NCBI GenBank assembly: GCA_031376425.1
Contig: JANMDR010000131.1
Coordinates: 1-8,967 of the forward strand
Origin: JANMDR01 sp031376425
GTDB taxonomy: Bacteria > Pseudomonadota > Gammaproteobacteria > Burkholderiales > Usitatibacteraceae
DNA length: 8,967 bases
Direction: 5' to 3'
In this document: in pieces, positions 1-6,792 of the stretch
Numbering within the stretch: the first letter of the stretch is position 1
Layout of the letters: each line of letters begins with the position of its first letter
Translations under genes and position numbers: made by a program
Notes under the pieces: model-generated
Databases searched by the model: none
What the model was told of the DNA's origin: nothing
Seen by the model: the letters and a program-made list of their open reading frames with translations, nothing else

Positions 1-850
1 GTGCAACTGTTAGTGAAAATGGCAGTGCGGCTAAGAACCGCTCAGTTAGACCATCTTTAGCCATGCTAGATGACAGTGGGGGCGCGTGTAACGCTTGTAC
101 CGCACGTCGCGCACGGCGCATGGCAATTTGTTGCGCCAGCAATTCATCAAACTTAATGCGCCGCCATGCAGGATGGGTACGCTCGCTTAAGGCTTGGGGG
201 CTGGCATCGGGCGGTGGTTGATGCAGGTAACGGACGCTCTTGGCAAACTCGGAGAGGCGCAAGCGCTCACGCATTGGCACTGGTAGAACATCTTCAATGC
301 TTATTCGGCCGAGCGACCGCATAATGAGCTTACGTAATGCCGACTGTGCAAAGCCGGCAGTAGACGGATAAACAGGTGTTAAGCAATCATCAACCGCTGC
401 ACCCTCCACAATAATTTTTACTCGGGGATGCACCATTTCCGCGCCAAAAAATCCCTGCCGCACTTCACCAAAACAACGCACTCGGCGACCAGGCGCTAAT
501 TGCTTTTGCTGGCTACCGTAAAAATTCAAAAAGCGTAAATAAATAAGTTCATCACCGTCTTTCGCTTGCACCACCAGTTGCCGACGCGGCTTGAACACAA
601 TTTCATTGTGAATTATTTCAGCCTCAATTTGCGCAGCTACGCCTTCGCGACAATCAGACACCTTGGTGATGCGCGTTTCGTCTTCATAACGTAGCGGCAA
701 GTGCAGAATAAAATCCCAATCATTGCGCAAACCAAGCTTATCAAGCATTTGCGCAAGATGCCCTATTTGCGGAGCTTTGGTGCCACTTTTATCGCTACCA
801 GCGGCTGGTTTTTTAATGCGCTTAGCGGGCTTGTTTTTAGCGAGCGGCAA
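1..850 (-). CDS. recG: ATP-dependent DNA helicase RecG, N-terminal part (cut by window edge)
   Basis: RecG is a superfamily 2 helicase that remodels stalled replication forks and branch-migrates Holliday junctions. I translated the reverse strand by hand: 283 open codons run from a TTG at 850 to the left edge. The reading matches the RecG N-terminus in order: LHLPLRYEDET near residue 50, a wedge/OB-fold segment with LRFLNFYGSQQ and FGAEMVHPRVK, LTPVYPSTAGFAQSALRK, LHQPPPDASPQALSERTHPA, and LAALPFSLTVA just before the expected Q-motif. All helicase motifs (Walker A, DEAH-type box) would lie beyond position 1. Start: an in-frame TAG at 857-859 excludes anything further upstream, leaving TTG 850 (adds a Lys/Pro-rich leader, AKNKPAKRIKKPA) or ATG 748 (residue 35). 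Homology does not settle it because RecG N-termini vary. It lies 40 bases downstream of ridA and is probably cotranscribed. Confidence 0.95.
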   Translation of the reverse strand, partial: MPLAKNKPAKRIKKPAAGSDKSGTKAPQIGHLAQMLDKLGLRNDWDFILHLPLRYEDETRITKVSDCREGVAAQIEAEIIHNEIVFKPRRQLVVQAKDGDELIYLRFLNFYGSQQKQLAPGRRVRCFGEVRQGFFGAEMVHPRVKIIVEGAAVDDCLTPVYPSTAGFAQSALRKLIMRSLGRISIEDVLPVPMRERLRLSEFAKSVRYLHQPPPDASPQALSERTHPAWRRIKFDELLAQQIAMRRARRAVQALHAPPLSSSMAKDGLTERFLAALPFSLTVA

Positions 851-890
851 GGTTTTCTATCTTCTATTTAAATATTGGTCAATACAACGA

Positions 891-1316
891 CTAACCACCA
901 GAACTACCCTCCACTGCATCGGGCAATACCATCACCGCTTCAATTTCCACTGCCGCACCGCGTGGCAAGCCAACTACAGCCACCGCAGCGCGCGCTGGAT
1001 AAGGTGCCACAAAATATTGCGCCATGATGGTATTGAGCACAGCAAAATTTGCGAGATCCAATAAAAAAACATTTACTTTTACGATGTGATTCATGTTGCC
1101 GCCAGCAGCCTCGCATACGGCCTGCAAATTATCAAACACCCGCCGCACTTGTAATTCAAAACCTGCGCCAGTATTGCCGCCAACAATTGTCATGCTAACC
1201 GGGTCAAGCGGAATCTGCCCTGATAAGTACACAGTCTGACCAACACGCACGGCTTGCGAATAGGTGCCAATTGCGGCAGGTGCATTAGGTGTAACAATAA
1301 TTTGGCGAATGGTCAT
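891..1316 (-). CDS. ridA: RidA family enamine/imine deaminase
   Basis: RidA (YjgF/YER057c/UK114 family) is a small cytosolic trimer that hydrolyses reactive 2-aminoacrylate and related enamine/imine intermediates released by PLP enzymes; older annotations call it endoribonuclease L-PSP. The 141-residue product shows NAPAAIGTYSQAV (11-23), YLSGQIPLDP (30-39), FDNLQAVCEAAG (61-72), the signature YPARAAVAV (106-114) and VEIEAV (123-128). By alignment with E. coli RidA the active-site residues Tyr17, Arg105 and Glu120 correspond to Tyr19, Arg109 and Glu124, all present, so a true deaminase is likely. It is about 12 residues longer than E. coli RidA, mainly through a Gly/Ser-rich tail after residue 131. 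The ATG is preceded by AAGG nine bases upstream. It begins 14 bases after spoT and precedes recG, a placement common in Betaproteobacteria. Confidence 0.95.
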   Translation of the reverse strand: MTIRQIIVTPNAPAAIGTYSQAVRVGQTVYLSGQIPLDPVSMTIVGGNTGAGFELQVRRVFDNLQAVCEAAGGNMNHIVKVNVFLLDLANFAVLNTIMAQYFVAPYPARAAVAVVGLPRGAAVEIEAVMVLPDAVEGSSGG

Positions 1317-1330
1317 TTGGGTTAGCCTTG

Positions 1331-3694
1331 TTAAGTTCTATCGGAATGGGGTTCTTTAATTTTGCCGGTTTTTATGCGACGAATATGACGCACTTCTGCA
1401 AGTGCCCGCAACTGTTTTAGCACCTTAGATAAGTGCGTGCGATCTTTTACTTCAATGGTAAAGCGTAACACCGAAAGCATATTTTCTGATGCGCCACCAC
1501 TTACTACGGCCACGGTTTCAATATTGGCATCGGCCTTGGCAATGGCACCGGTTAAATTTGCCAATACGCCGCGTCCATTCATCACGCGCACGTCAATATC
1601 TACTGGGAAATCTTTAGTCTGGCCATGCGTTTGGCCTTTACCTTCGTTGGCACCCCAATGCACATTAACCAAGCGGCTGGTATCAGGGTGCGCTGCTTTT
1701 AGCCATGCACAATCCTGTGTGTGCACCATTAGGCCGCGACCCCGTTGCATCATGGCAACAATACCATCACCTGGAATGGGGCGGCAGCACTCAGCAAATA
1801 CAAAGGGTACATCTTGACCACCCCGTATCGCTACTATTTCATGCGGCTTCACAGTGGCACCCACTACTTCTGCGGTATCGGCCACACCGAACAATCTCCG
1901 CGCGATGACAACGGCTAAAATTTTGCCCATGCCAATTTCCGCAAGCACATCATTCTTAACACGCCCACCCTCGCTTTTTAGTGCACGATCCCAGTGAGTT
2001 AAGCCCATTTCATTAGGGTCACGATCAATAGCACGTACGGCTTGAATCAGCAGCAGCTCACCGAGCGCGATAGATTCCTCAATATTTTTATTTTTTAAGT
2101 AATGGCGAATATGTGCACGCGCTTTGGCTGATGCCACGGTACTGAGCCAACTGGGTTTAGGCTTGCTGCCTTTTTGCGTAATAATTTGCACCACATCCCC
2201 GTTGTGCAGGCGCGTAGATAGCGGCACTTCGACGTCATTTATTTTTGCGCCAATAGCTTCATCACCCACTTTAGAGTGAATGGCATAGGCAAAATCAACT
2301 ACCGTGGCGGCGACAGGAAAATTGATCGTTTTACCTTCTGGTGTAATAGCGTAAACGGCATTTAAGAATAATGATGCCTTTATGAGCTCAAAAAACTCTA
2401 GCGCATTTGCAGCTTTTTTATCACTATCAAGCAGTTCTTGCAACCACTGTAATGCCTTGCGGTGCGCTTCGCTAATTTTCTTTTGTTCGCCGCTGTCGTC
2501 AGCTTTATATAGCCAATGTGCGGCCACTCCCGCTTCTGCCACCTTATGCATTTCAGCTGTGCGTATCTGTACTTCGGTACGCGCGGCCAATGGCGTGCTC
2601 ACTACTGTATGTAGGGATTGGTAGCCATTTACTTTTGGTGTGGCAACATAGTCCTTCACCATACCGGGAACTGGCCGATACAGGGCGTGTAGTGCGCCTA
2701 AGGCTACATAACAGGCGGTGTAATCAGGCACGACAATGCGGAAAGCATAGAGATCATTGACGTCGGCAAATTTACGCTCTTTTTTAAGCATTTTTTCGTA
2801 AATGGATGAGAGCAGTTTTTTGCGTCCCACCACTTCTGCGACAACACCGAATTCGGCGAGCTTCTTCTGAATCATTTCTGCTACCGCTTCTACCGTCACT
2901 TCATACGCGGTGCGAGTGCCCGCGACAGCGGCCGATAATTCTCTATATTCTTCTGGATGAATATAGCGAAAGCAGAGTTCACTTAACTCATTAAAAACAT
3001 TATTAAGCCCCAAACGTCGCGCAATGGGGGTGTAGGTTTCTAAGGTTTCTTGCGACACCCGTTTTTGTTTGGCTTCGCCAACAGCACCCATGGTGCGCAT
3101 ATTGTGCAAACGATCGGCAAGCTTAATCAATATCACTCGCAAGTCGCTAGCCATCGCGATAATCATTTTGCGAAAATTCTCAGCTTGGGCGGCTTCGGCG
3201 CTCTCAAACTTGAGCTTGTCCATTTTTGAAACACCATCGACCAAGTTAGCCACTGGTGCGCCAAACTGTTGGGCCAATTCCTGCAAAGTAATTTCGGTAT
3301 CTTCCACCACATCATGCATGATGGCGGCCATGAGGGTTTCGGAATCCATACGCCATTGCGCCAAAATAGTGGCCACTGCGATTGGGTGGGTTACATAAGC
3401 TTCGCCCGATTTGCGAAACTGCCCGCTATGCGCAGCCTCAGCCAACACAAAGGCACGCTTGATGTTGGCAATATCTGCTGGCGTTAAATAACCCTCAACG
3501 ACCGCTAGCAATAACTGTAACGATTGCTCTGGGGTAATAATATGCGCTGCGGTTTGGGTGGGTTTTACAGGGGGGGTGACAGCAAGCAAAGAGCCACTTT
3601 CTGGCTTAGAGTTTGATTGCACGTGTGGGGACAAGCCCGAATTGGCTGGAGTTTTTTGGGACCTGTCTAATTCAGGTACATCCATCCGCATCAC
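1331..3694 (-). CDS. spoT: Bifunctional (p)ppGpp synthetase/hydrolase (RelA/SpoT family)
   Basis: A cytosolic long RSH enzyme that makes and degrades the alarmone (p)ppGpp. Counting from GTG 3694: HD hydrolase with HPIAVA (103-108), HDVVED (127-132) and KLADRLHNMRT (191-201), all metal-binding residues intact; synthetase with GRKKLLSSIYEKM (290-302), NDLYAFRI (Asp314), NGYQSLHT (356-363) and EVQIRT (Glu374); TGS domain about 446-510; zinc-finger region with CC (636-637), His658 and Cys662; C-terminal ACT about 697-775. Both catalytic halves look competent, hence spoT rather than a RelA with a dead HD. The motif that is RxKD in bifunctional enzymes reads MVKD (345-348). At 787 residues it is longer than E. 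coli SpoT (702), chiefly by an N-terminal low-complexity extension of about 55. Start is ambiguous among GTG 3694, ATG 3691 and ATG 3685; the last has the better-placed GAG. It sits between rpoZ and ridA. Confidence 0.96.
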   Translation of the reverse strand: MMRMDVPELDRSQKTPANSGLSPHVQSNSKPESGSLLAVTPPVKPTQTAAHIITPEQSLQLLLAVVEGYLTPADIANIKRAFVLAEAAHSGQFRKSGEAYVTHPIAVATILAQWRMDSETLMAAIMHDVVEDTEITLQELAQQFGAPVANLVDGVSKMDKLKFESAEAAQAENFRKMIIAMASDLRVILIKLADRLHNMRTMGAVGEAKQKRVSQETLETYTPIARRLGLNNVFNELSELCFRYIHPEEYRELSAAVAGTRTAYEVTVEAVAEMIQKKLAEFGVVAEVVGRKKLLSSIYEKMLKKERKFADVNDLYAFRIVVPDYTACYVALGALHALYRPVPGMVKDYVATPKVNGYQSLHTVVSTPLAARTEVQIRTAEMHKVAEAGVAAHWLYKADDSGEQKKISEAHRKALQWLQELLDSDKKAANALEFFELIKASLFLNAVYAITPEGKTINFPVAATVVDFAYAIHSKVGDEAIGAKINDVEVPLSTRLHNGDVVQIITQKGSKPKPSWLSTVASAKARAHIRHYLKNKNIEESIALGELLLIQAVRAIDRDPNEMGLTHWDRALKSEGGRVKNDVLAEIGMGKILAVVIARRLFGVADTAEVVGATVKPHEIVAIRGGQDVPFVFAECCRPIPGDGIVAMMQRGRGLMVHTQDCAWLKAAHPDTSRLVNVHWGANEGKGQTHGQTKDFPVDIDVRVMNGRGVLANLTGAIAKADANIETVAVVSGGASENMLSVLRFTIEVKDRTHLSKVLKQLRALAEVRHIRRIKTGKIKEPHSDRT

Positions 3695-3759
3695 TCAGCA
3701 TTTTTTGCACGCGTAGCACTTCCCAGAATTGCGAACTACCACGCGTGAAGTCTAAAGTT

Positions 3760-3981
3760 TTAAGAATTAGAAGAAGTAGGTAAAACCTGTACTAAAATTT
3801 CTGAACCAACACGGCCTGCAGCAATTTCGCGCAACGCAATCACGGTTGGCTTATCGCGGCCTGCTTCCACATAGGGCGCTGAACCCATCGCCAATTGACG
3901 CGCGCGCGCTGTGGCAATCAAAGTGAGATCAAAACGGTTAGGGATGTATTTCTTGCAATCATCAACAGTGGTACGTGCCAT
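3760..3981 (-). CDS. rpoZ: DNA-directed RNA polymerase omega subunit
   Basis: Omega is the small RNA polymerase subunit that chaperones beta-prime and, in proteobacteria, contributes to ppGpp binding site 1 at the omega/beta-prime interface. The 73-residue product has NRFDL (15-19), RARQL (26-30) and KPTVIALREIAAG (44-56), the conserved core of the family. The length fits betaproteobacterial omegas, which lack most of the acidic/Gln-rich tail of the 91-residue E. coli protein. The N-terminus MARTTVDDC keeps the Arg3 that contacts ppGpp in E. coli (MARVT), with Thr replacing Val4. The ATG has the clearest ribosome-binding site in the left arm: GGAG at 3991-3988 with a six-base spacer. It lies between gmk and spoT, as in E. 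coli, 65 bases ahead of spoT. Confidence 0.96.
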   Translation of the reverse strand: MARTTVDDCKKYIPNRFDLTLIATARARQLAMGSAPYVEAGRDKPTVIALREIAAGRVGSEILVQVLPTSSNS

Positions 3982-4017
3982 TTTGGACTCCGGTCAAATT
4001 AATAAATCGGGTGCTGC

Positions 4018-4046
4018 TATATCTACGAGTAATTCACAACAAACAA
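4018..4046 (-). promoter_or_regulatory. Weak candidate promoter for rpoZ-spoT
   Basis: On the minus strand TTGTTT (4046-4041) and GATATA (4023-4018) are separated by 17 bases, within the unusually long 136-base gmk-rpoZ gap and about 36 bases before rpoZ ATG 3981. Each box matches only three of six consensus bases. The main argument is the gap length, since most other gaps in this operon are shorter than 70 bases. Confidence 0.2.
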
Positions 4047-4095
4047 TGCGCCGAAAAGCGCAGACTGCAATATACGGCGCACTGCTTTGCCGTAT
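4047..4095 (-). promoter_or_regulatory. Two adjacent stem-loops between gmk and rpoZ
   Basis: Read on the minus strand, ATACGGC pairs with GCCGTAT (4095-4089 with 4078-4072, 10-base loop). Next, TGCGC pairs with GCGCA (4062-4058 with 4051-4047, 6-base loop), followed by a T-rich stretch TTGTTTGTT. The second could be a weak intrinsic terminator or attenuator after gmk; both could also be processing sites or stabilise the gmk 3' end. Stems are short and the T-run is interrupted, so confidence is low. Confidence 0.3.
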
Positions 4096-4117
4096 GGAAA
4101 ACTAAAATTTTTGAGTA

Positions 4118-4738
4118 CTAAAGACTATCTGATTCAACAAGCAACCGCTGATGCAGTTTTAATTGCCGTCCCACTTTCAAACGGCAGGCTCGAACGATAG
4201 ATTGAAGATCCAATAAGGCTAAATTGAAATCCTCGTTAATAATAACATAATCCGCCTCTGGAGCGTGCTTCAAATCCTCGCGCGCAGCTGCCACCCTCTT
4301 GGCAATGACCGATGGCGTATCTTTACCGCGCTTTTTCAACCGTTGCGACAAAATTTCAATTGATGGCGGCAATATGTAAATGTACGCCATATCTGGAAAT
4401 AATTGGCGTACCGAACGCGCACCCTGCCAGTCAATTTCCAACAGCACATCCGCGCCAGTAGCCCTAGTTTTCTCAATCCAACGCTTCGAAGTACCGTACA
4501 TATTGCCGTATACCTCCGCATATTCTAAAAACTCATGGCGATCGATCATTTCTTGAAACTCCGCCAAAGTTACAAAGAAATACTCGCGCCCCGAAACATC
4601 CCCCGGGCGCGGCGGCCGTGTTGTGTATGAAATTGATAAACCAACATCCGGCTCACGCTCCAGCAAGGCGTTAACGAGGCTTGATTTTCCTGCACCCGAC
4701 GGGGCAACAATTACATAAAGGCAGCCTGGGATAGTCAT
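4118..4738 (-). CDS. gmk: Guanylate kinase
   Basis: Gmk phosphorylates GMP (and dGMP) to GDP with ATP, an essential step in GTP supply and in recycling of guanine nucleotides. The 206-residue protein is full length (E. coli 207). It has the P-loop APSGAGKSS (12-20), GMP-binding TTRPPRPGD (39-47, Arg41 and Arg44) and REYFF (51-55), EYAEVYGNMYGTS (72-84), the core strand EIDWQGA (101-107), and a lid RLKKRGKD (133-140) followed by IAKR (145-148). ATG 4738 lies only 12 bases after the yicC stop and has no good Shine-Dalgarno sequence (CGGCTACCAAAA precedes it), suggesting translational coupling to yicC. The gmk-rpoZ-spoT order is the conserved alarmone cluster. Some bacterial Gmk enzymes, mainly Gram-positive, are inhibited by ppGpp while E. 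coli Gmk is not; I cannot tell which applies here. Confidence 0.97.
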   Translation of the reverse strand: MTIPGCLYVIVAPSGAGKSSLVNALLEREPDVGLSISYTTRPPRPGDVSGREYFFVTLAEFQEMIDRHEFLEYAEVYGNMYGTSKRWIEKTRATGADVLLEIDWQGARSVRQLFPDMAYIYILPPSIEILSQRLKKRGKDTPSVIAKRVAAAREDLKHAPEADYVIINEDFNLALLDLQSIVRACRLKVGRQLKLHQRLLVESDSL

Positions 4739-4750
4739 TTTTGGTAGCCG

Positions 4751-5617
4751 CTATTCTATATTTTGGATTTGTTCGCGCATTTGCTCAATCAGCACTTTGA
4801 GCTCAATAGAGATACGGGTAACTTCTGGCGCTGCGGATTTTGAACCCAAGGTATTGGCTTCGCGATTTAACTCTTGCATCAAAAAATCCAGCCTCTTGCC
4901 CGCGTTGCCACCCGCTTTTAACACCCGTCGCACTTCAGAAACATGCGTAGATAACCGGTTTAACTCTTCTGCCACATCAATTCGGGAAGCGAATAACACC
5001 ACTTCTTGCCGCAAACGTTCATCGTTTACTGATTCTACCGAGGCATCACGCAATTTTTGCGCTAATTTTAATTGATAACTTTGCACCAATTGGGGAATAT
5101 AGGGCGTGACTTGCTCAATTAAGGCCTCAATGCCATCAAGCCGCTCCACAATTAAAGCAGCTAATTTTGCACCCTCGCGGGCGCGCGAGGCGTTCAGTTC
5201 GGTGATCGCTTCGTCTAGGCAAGCTAACAAGGGTTCGCGCACTAATCCTGCCGACAATCCAGTTTCCGGTTCTACGCCAGGCGCATGCATGATCTCCCAA
5301 ACCGTAAGCGGACGGGCTTCAGGAAATAGATGTAGCAGCGTTGTTTGACGCGACGCTAATGCCGTCAAAGCCGCTGTATTTAGGGTATTTTCAGTCGCTT
5401 GTGCTACCGATTGGTAGGTGATGCGGCATTCCACTTTACCACGCGCTAATTTAGCTGCCACGGCGTCGCGCATTGCCCCTTCACAACTGCGCAATTCATC
5501 GGGCATACGGCATTGAAATTCTAAATAGCGGTGGTTTACCGATTTAATTTCTAGCGCTAATCGTCCAGCCGTTAGCTCTTTATTTACGGCTGCAAATCCG
5601 GTCATGCTGAATATCAT
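4751..5617 (-). CDS. yicC: YicC/YloC family endoribonuclease
   Basis: YicC-family proteins are cytosolic endoribonucleases; E. coli YicC has been linked to decay of the small RNA RyhB, but the substrates here are unknown. Counting from ATG 5617, the 288-residue product (E. coli 287) shows the N-terminal domain starting MIFSMTGFA, then SVNHRYLE (26-33), RGKVEC (59-64) and REGAKL (147-152). The C-terminal DUF1732 region has RIDVAEELNRL (212-222), GKRLDFLMQELNREANTL (240-257) and the near-invariant end IEQMREQIQNIE. ATG 5617 is preferred because MIxSMTxxA is the usual family start; the frame also opens at TTG 5647 and ATG 5629, which would add 10 or 4 residues, and none has a strong ribosome-binding site. 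It is the first gene of the minus-strand operon and probably drives gmk translation through the 12-base junction. Confidence 0.93.
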   Translation of the reverse strand: MIFSMTGFAAVNKELTAGRLALEIKSVNHRYLEFQCRMPDELRSCEGAMRDAVAAKLARGKVECRITYQSVAQATENTLNTAALTALASRQTTLLHLFPEARPLTVWEIMHAPGVEPETGLSAGLVREPLLACLDEAITELNASRAREGAKLAALIVERLDGIEALIEQVTPYIPQLVQSYQLKLAQKLRDASVESVNDERLRQEVVLFASRIDVAEELNRLSTHVSEVRRVLKAGGNAGKRLDFLMQELNREANTLGSKSAAPEVTRISIELKVLIEQMREQIQNIE

Positions 5618-5658
5618 TGGCGCACTCATCGTGGTTTTAGGTAACAATACGGGGTGGG

Positions 5659-5679
5659 GTCAAACTATAAATTTTTGAC
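5659..5679. promoter_or_regulatory. Inverted repeat, possible operator in the divergent intergenic region
   Basis: GTCAAA (5659-5664) and TTTGAC (5674-5679) form a perfect 6-bp inverted repeat separated by nine AT-rich bases, a spacing compatible with a dimeric regulator. It covers the candidate -35 of the kinase promoter and lies just downstream of the candidate start for yicC. A G-rich tandem GGGGTGGGGT (5651-5660) abuts it. No regulator is encoded in the window, so function is inferred only from position. Confidence 0.3.
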
Positions 5680-5703
5680 TTCTTAGCCGCTGCACCACAC
5701 AAT
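5675..5703 (+). promoter_or_regulatory. Candidate sigma-70 promoter for the kinase-phosphatase-rph-rdgB operon
   Basis: TTGACT (5675-5680, five of six matches to the -35 consensus) is followed after exactly 17 bases by CACAAT (5698-5703, four of six matches to the -10 consensus). Transcription would begin near 5710 and give a leader of about 93 bases to ATG 5804. The -35 box overlaps the right half of the inverted repeat at 5659-5679. Predicted from pattern only. Confidence 0.4.
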
Positions 5704-5707
5704 TATA
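5702..5707 (-). promoter_or_regulatory. Candidate -10 box for the yicC-gmk-rpoZ-spoT operon
   Basis: A perfect TATAAT reads on the minus strand here, placing a start near 5695 and a leader of about 78 bases to ATG 5617. No good -35 hexamer lies at 16-18 bases (GGCGGT is the closest by position), so it would need an activator or be weak. It overlaps the -10 box of the divergent candidate by two bases, so the two could not be occupied simultaneously if both are real. Confidence 0.35.
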
Positions 5708-5803
5708 AACTAGCCTGAAAAATTACCGCCGATTGCGTGCGATGAAATTACAGGATTTGCGATTTATGTTCAAATAAACGAGACTAAGCCAGCCTAATTA
5801 TCT

Positions 5804-6790
5804 ATGGCATCACAAACCAACGAACCCCTACCGGACGGCTACCAACTGCACGGCTACACCATCGAAAAGCTGCTTAGCTCAGGCGGTTTTTCGATTGTTT
5901 ATCTTGCACGCGACGAAAATGCCACGCCTGTTGCCATCAAGGAATATTTACCGTCCGCCCTCGTTTTGCGTACCGGCGGTGCTGAAGTAAAGGTAAACGC
6001 TGATCAAAATTTAGCGGTGTTTAAGCACGGCTTAAAGTGTTTTTTTGAAGAAGGTCGCGCCTTGGCGATGGTTTCGCACCCTAATATTGTGCGGGTAGAA
6101 AACTTTTTTCGCGCTAATGAAACCGTTTATATGGTGATGCAATATGTGCGGGGGCGCACCTTGCAGTTTCATATCCAACGTCATCGCTCAGAATTTACCG
6201 AAAGTTTTATGCGCCGCATGTTTAGCGTACTGCTCAATGGTTTACGTGAAGTACACACCAATAAACTACTCCATTTAGACATCAAACCCGCCAATATTTA
6301 CGTGGCAATGGATGGCAAACCCGTACTGCTTGATTTTGGCGCGGCACGCCAAGCCCTAACTGGTGCAGCGCAACAGTTGCGCCCCATGTATACCGCTGGC
6401 TACGCGGCACCAGAGCAGTATCGCAGCTTTGAAGAATTGGGGCCTTGGAGCGACATTTATGGCATTGGCGCTACACTTTATTGTTGTATCGCCGGTACCG
6501 CGCCACAGCCCGCCAATGAGCGTGAAAAATCGGACAATATGGTGCCGTTACGTGAAGTTGCTACGCAGGCGTATTCAGATGAATTATTCACCATTATCGA
6601 AACCTGCTTAAAACTCGACCACTTGGCGCGTTTTCAAAGTGCCTATGATTTACAAAAAGCGTTGCGAAACTCAAACTACGAAATTCCACCTTCAAGCCCT
6701 CAAACTACGCCTGCAACCGCAGCCGACGAACCGATGGAGGCAACGATATCTAACCGTATTCGCGCCACTTTAAATAAGAAACTATTTTAA
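5804..6790 (+). CDS. Hanks-type serine/threonine protein kinase
   Basis: A eukaryotic-like protein kinase of the bacterial group that carries AIKEYLP after the ATP-anchoring lysine. In the 328 residues: a glycine-rich loop LSSGGFSIVYLA (24-35), Lys46 in VAIKEYLP, a likely C-helix Glu83, catalytic loop HLDIKPAN (157-164, Asp159, Lys161, Asn164), DFGAAR (177-182), GYAAPEQY (199-206) and SDIYGIGATLY (216-226). Core catalytic residues are present, so it should be active. It is a non-RD kinase (Leu158 before the catalytic Asp), and two of three loop glycines are Ser (25 and 30); I believe both are usual for this group. No transmembrane segment or extracellular sensor is visible, so it should be cytosolic. 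The tail from about 294 is Pro/Thr/Ala-rich and contains EPME (309-312). ATG 5804 lacks a clear Shine-Dalgarno. The phosphatase starts 2 bases after its stop. The substrate is unknown. Confidence 0.92.
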   Translation: MASQTNEPLPDGYQLHGYTIEKLLSSGGFSIVYLARDENATPVAIKEYLPSALVLRTGGAEVKVNADQNLAVFKHGLKCFFEEGRALAMVSHPNIVRVENFFRANETVYMVMQYVRGRTLQFHIQRHRSEFTESFMRRMFSVLLNGLREVHTNKLLHLDIKPANIYVAMDGKPVLLDFGAARQALTGAAQQLRPMYTAGYAAPEQYRSFEELGPWSDIYGIGATLYCCIAGTAPQPANEREKSDNMVPLREVATQAYSDELFTIIETCLKLDHLARFQSAYDLQKALRNSNYEIPPSSPQTTPATAADEPMEATISNRIRATLNKKLF

Positions 6791-6792
6791 TC

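Noticed and set aside
723..1064. Plus-strand 113-codon open frame across the recG start and ridA end
   Set aside because: It lies antisense to two clear genes, has no family resemblance, and is explained as a shadow of recG and ridA coding sequence.
1437..1817. Plus-strand 126-codon open frame inside spoT
   Set aside because: Antisense to the ACT and zinc-finger regions of spoT; composition reflects the codons of the opposite strand.
3695..3759. CACGCG...CGCGTG pairing in the rpoZ-spoT gap as a terminator
   Set aside because: The arms are far apart with no T-run on the transcribed strand, and ACGCGT is self-complementary, so the match is easily fortuitous.
5804..6790. Kinase as a pseudokinase because of HLD instead of HRD and Ser in the glycine loop
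   Set aside because: The catalytic Asp159, Asn164, DFG Asp177 and Lys46 are all present; Leu before the catalytic Asp only makes it a non-RD kinase.
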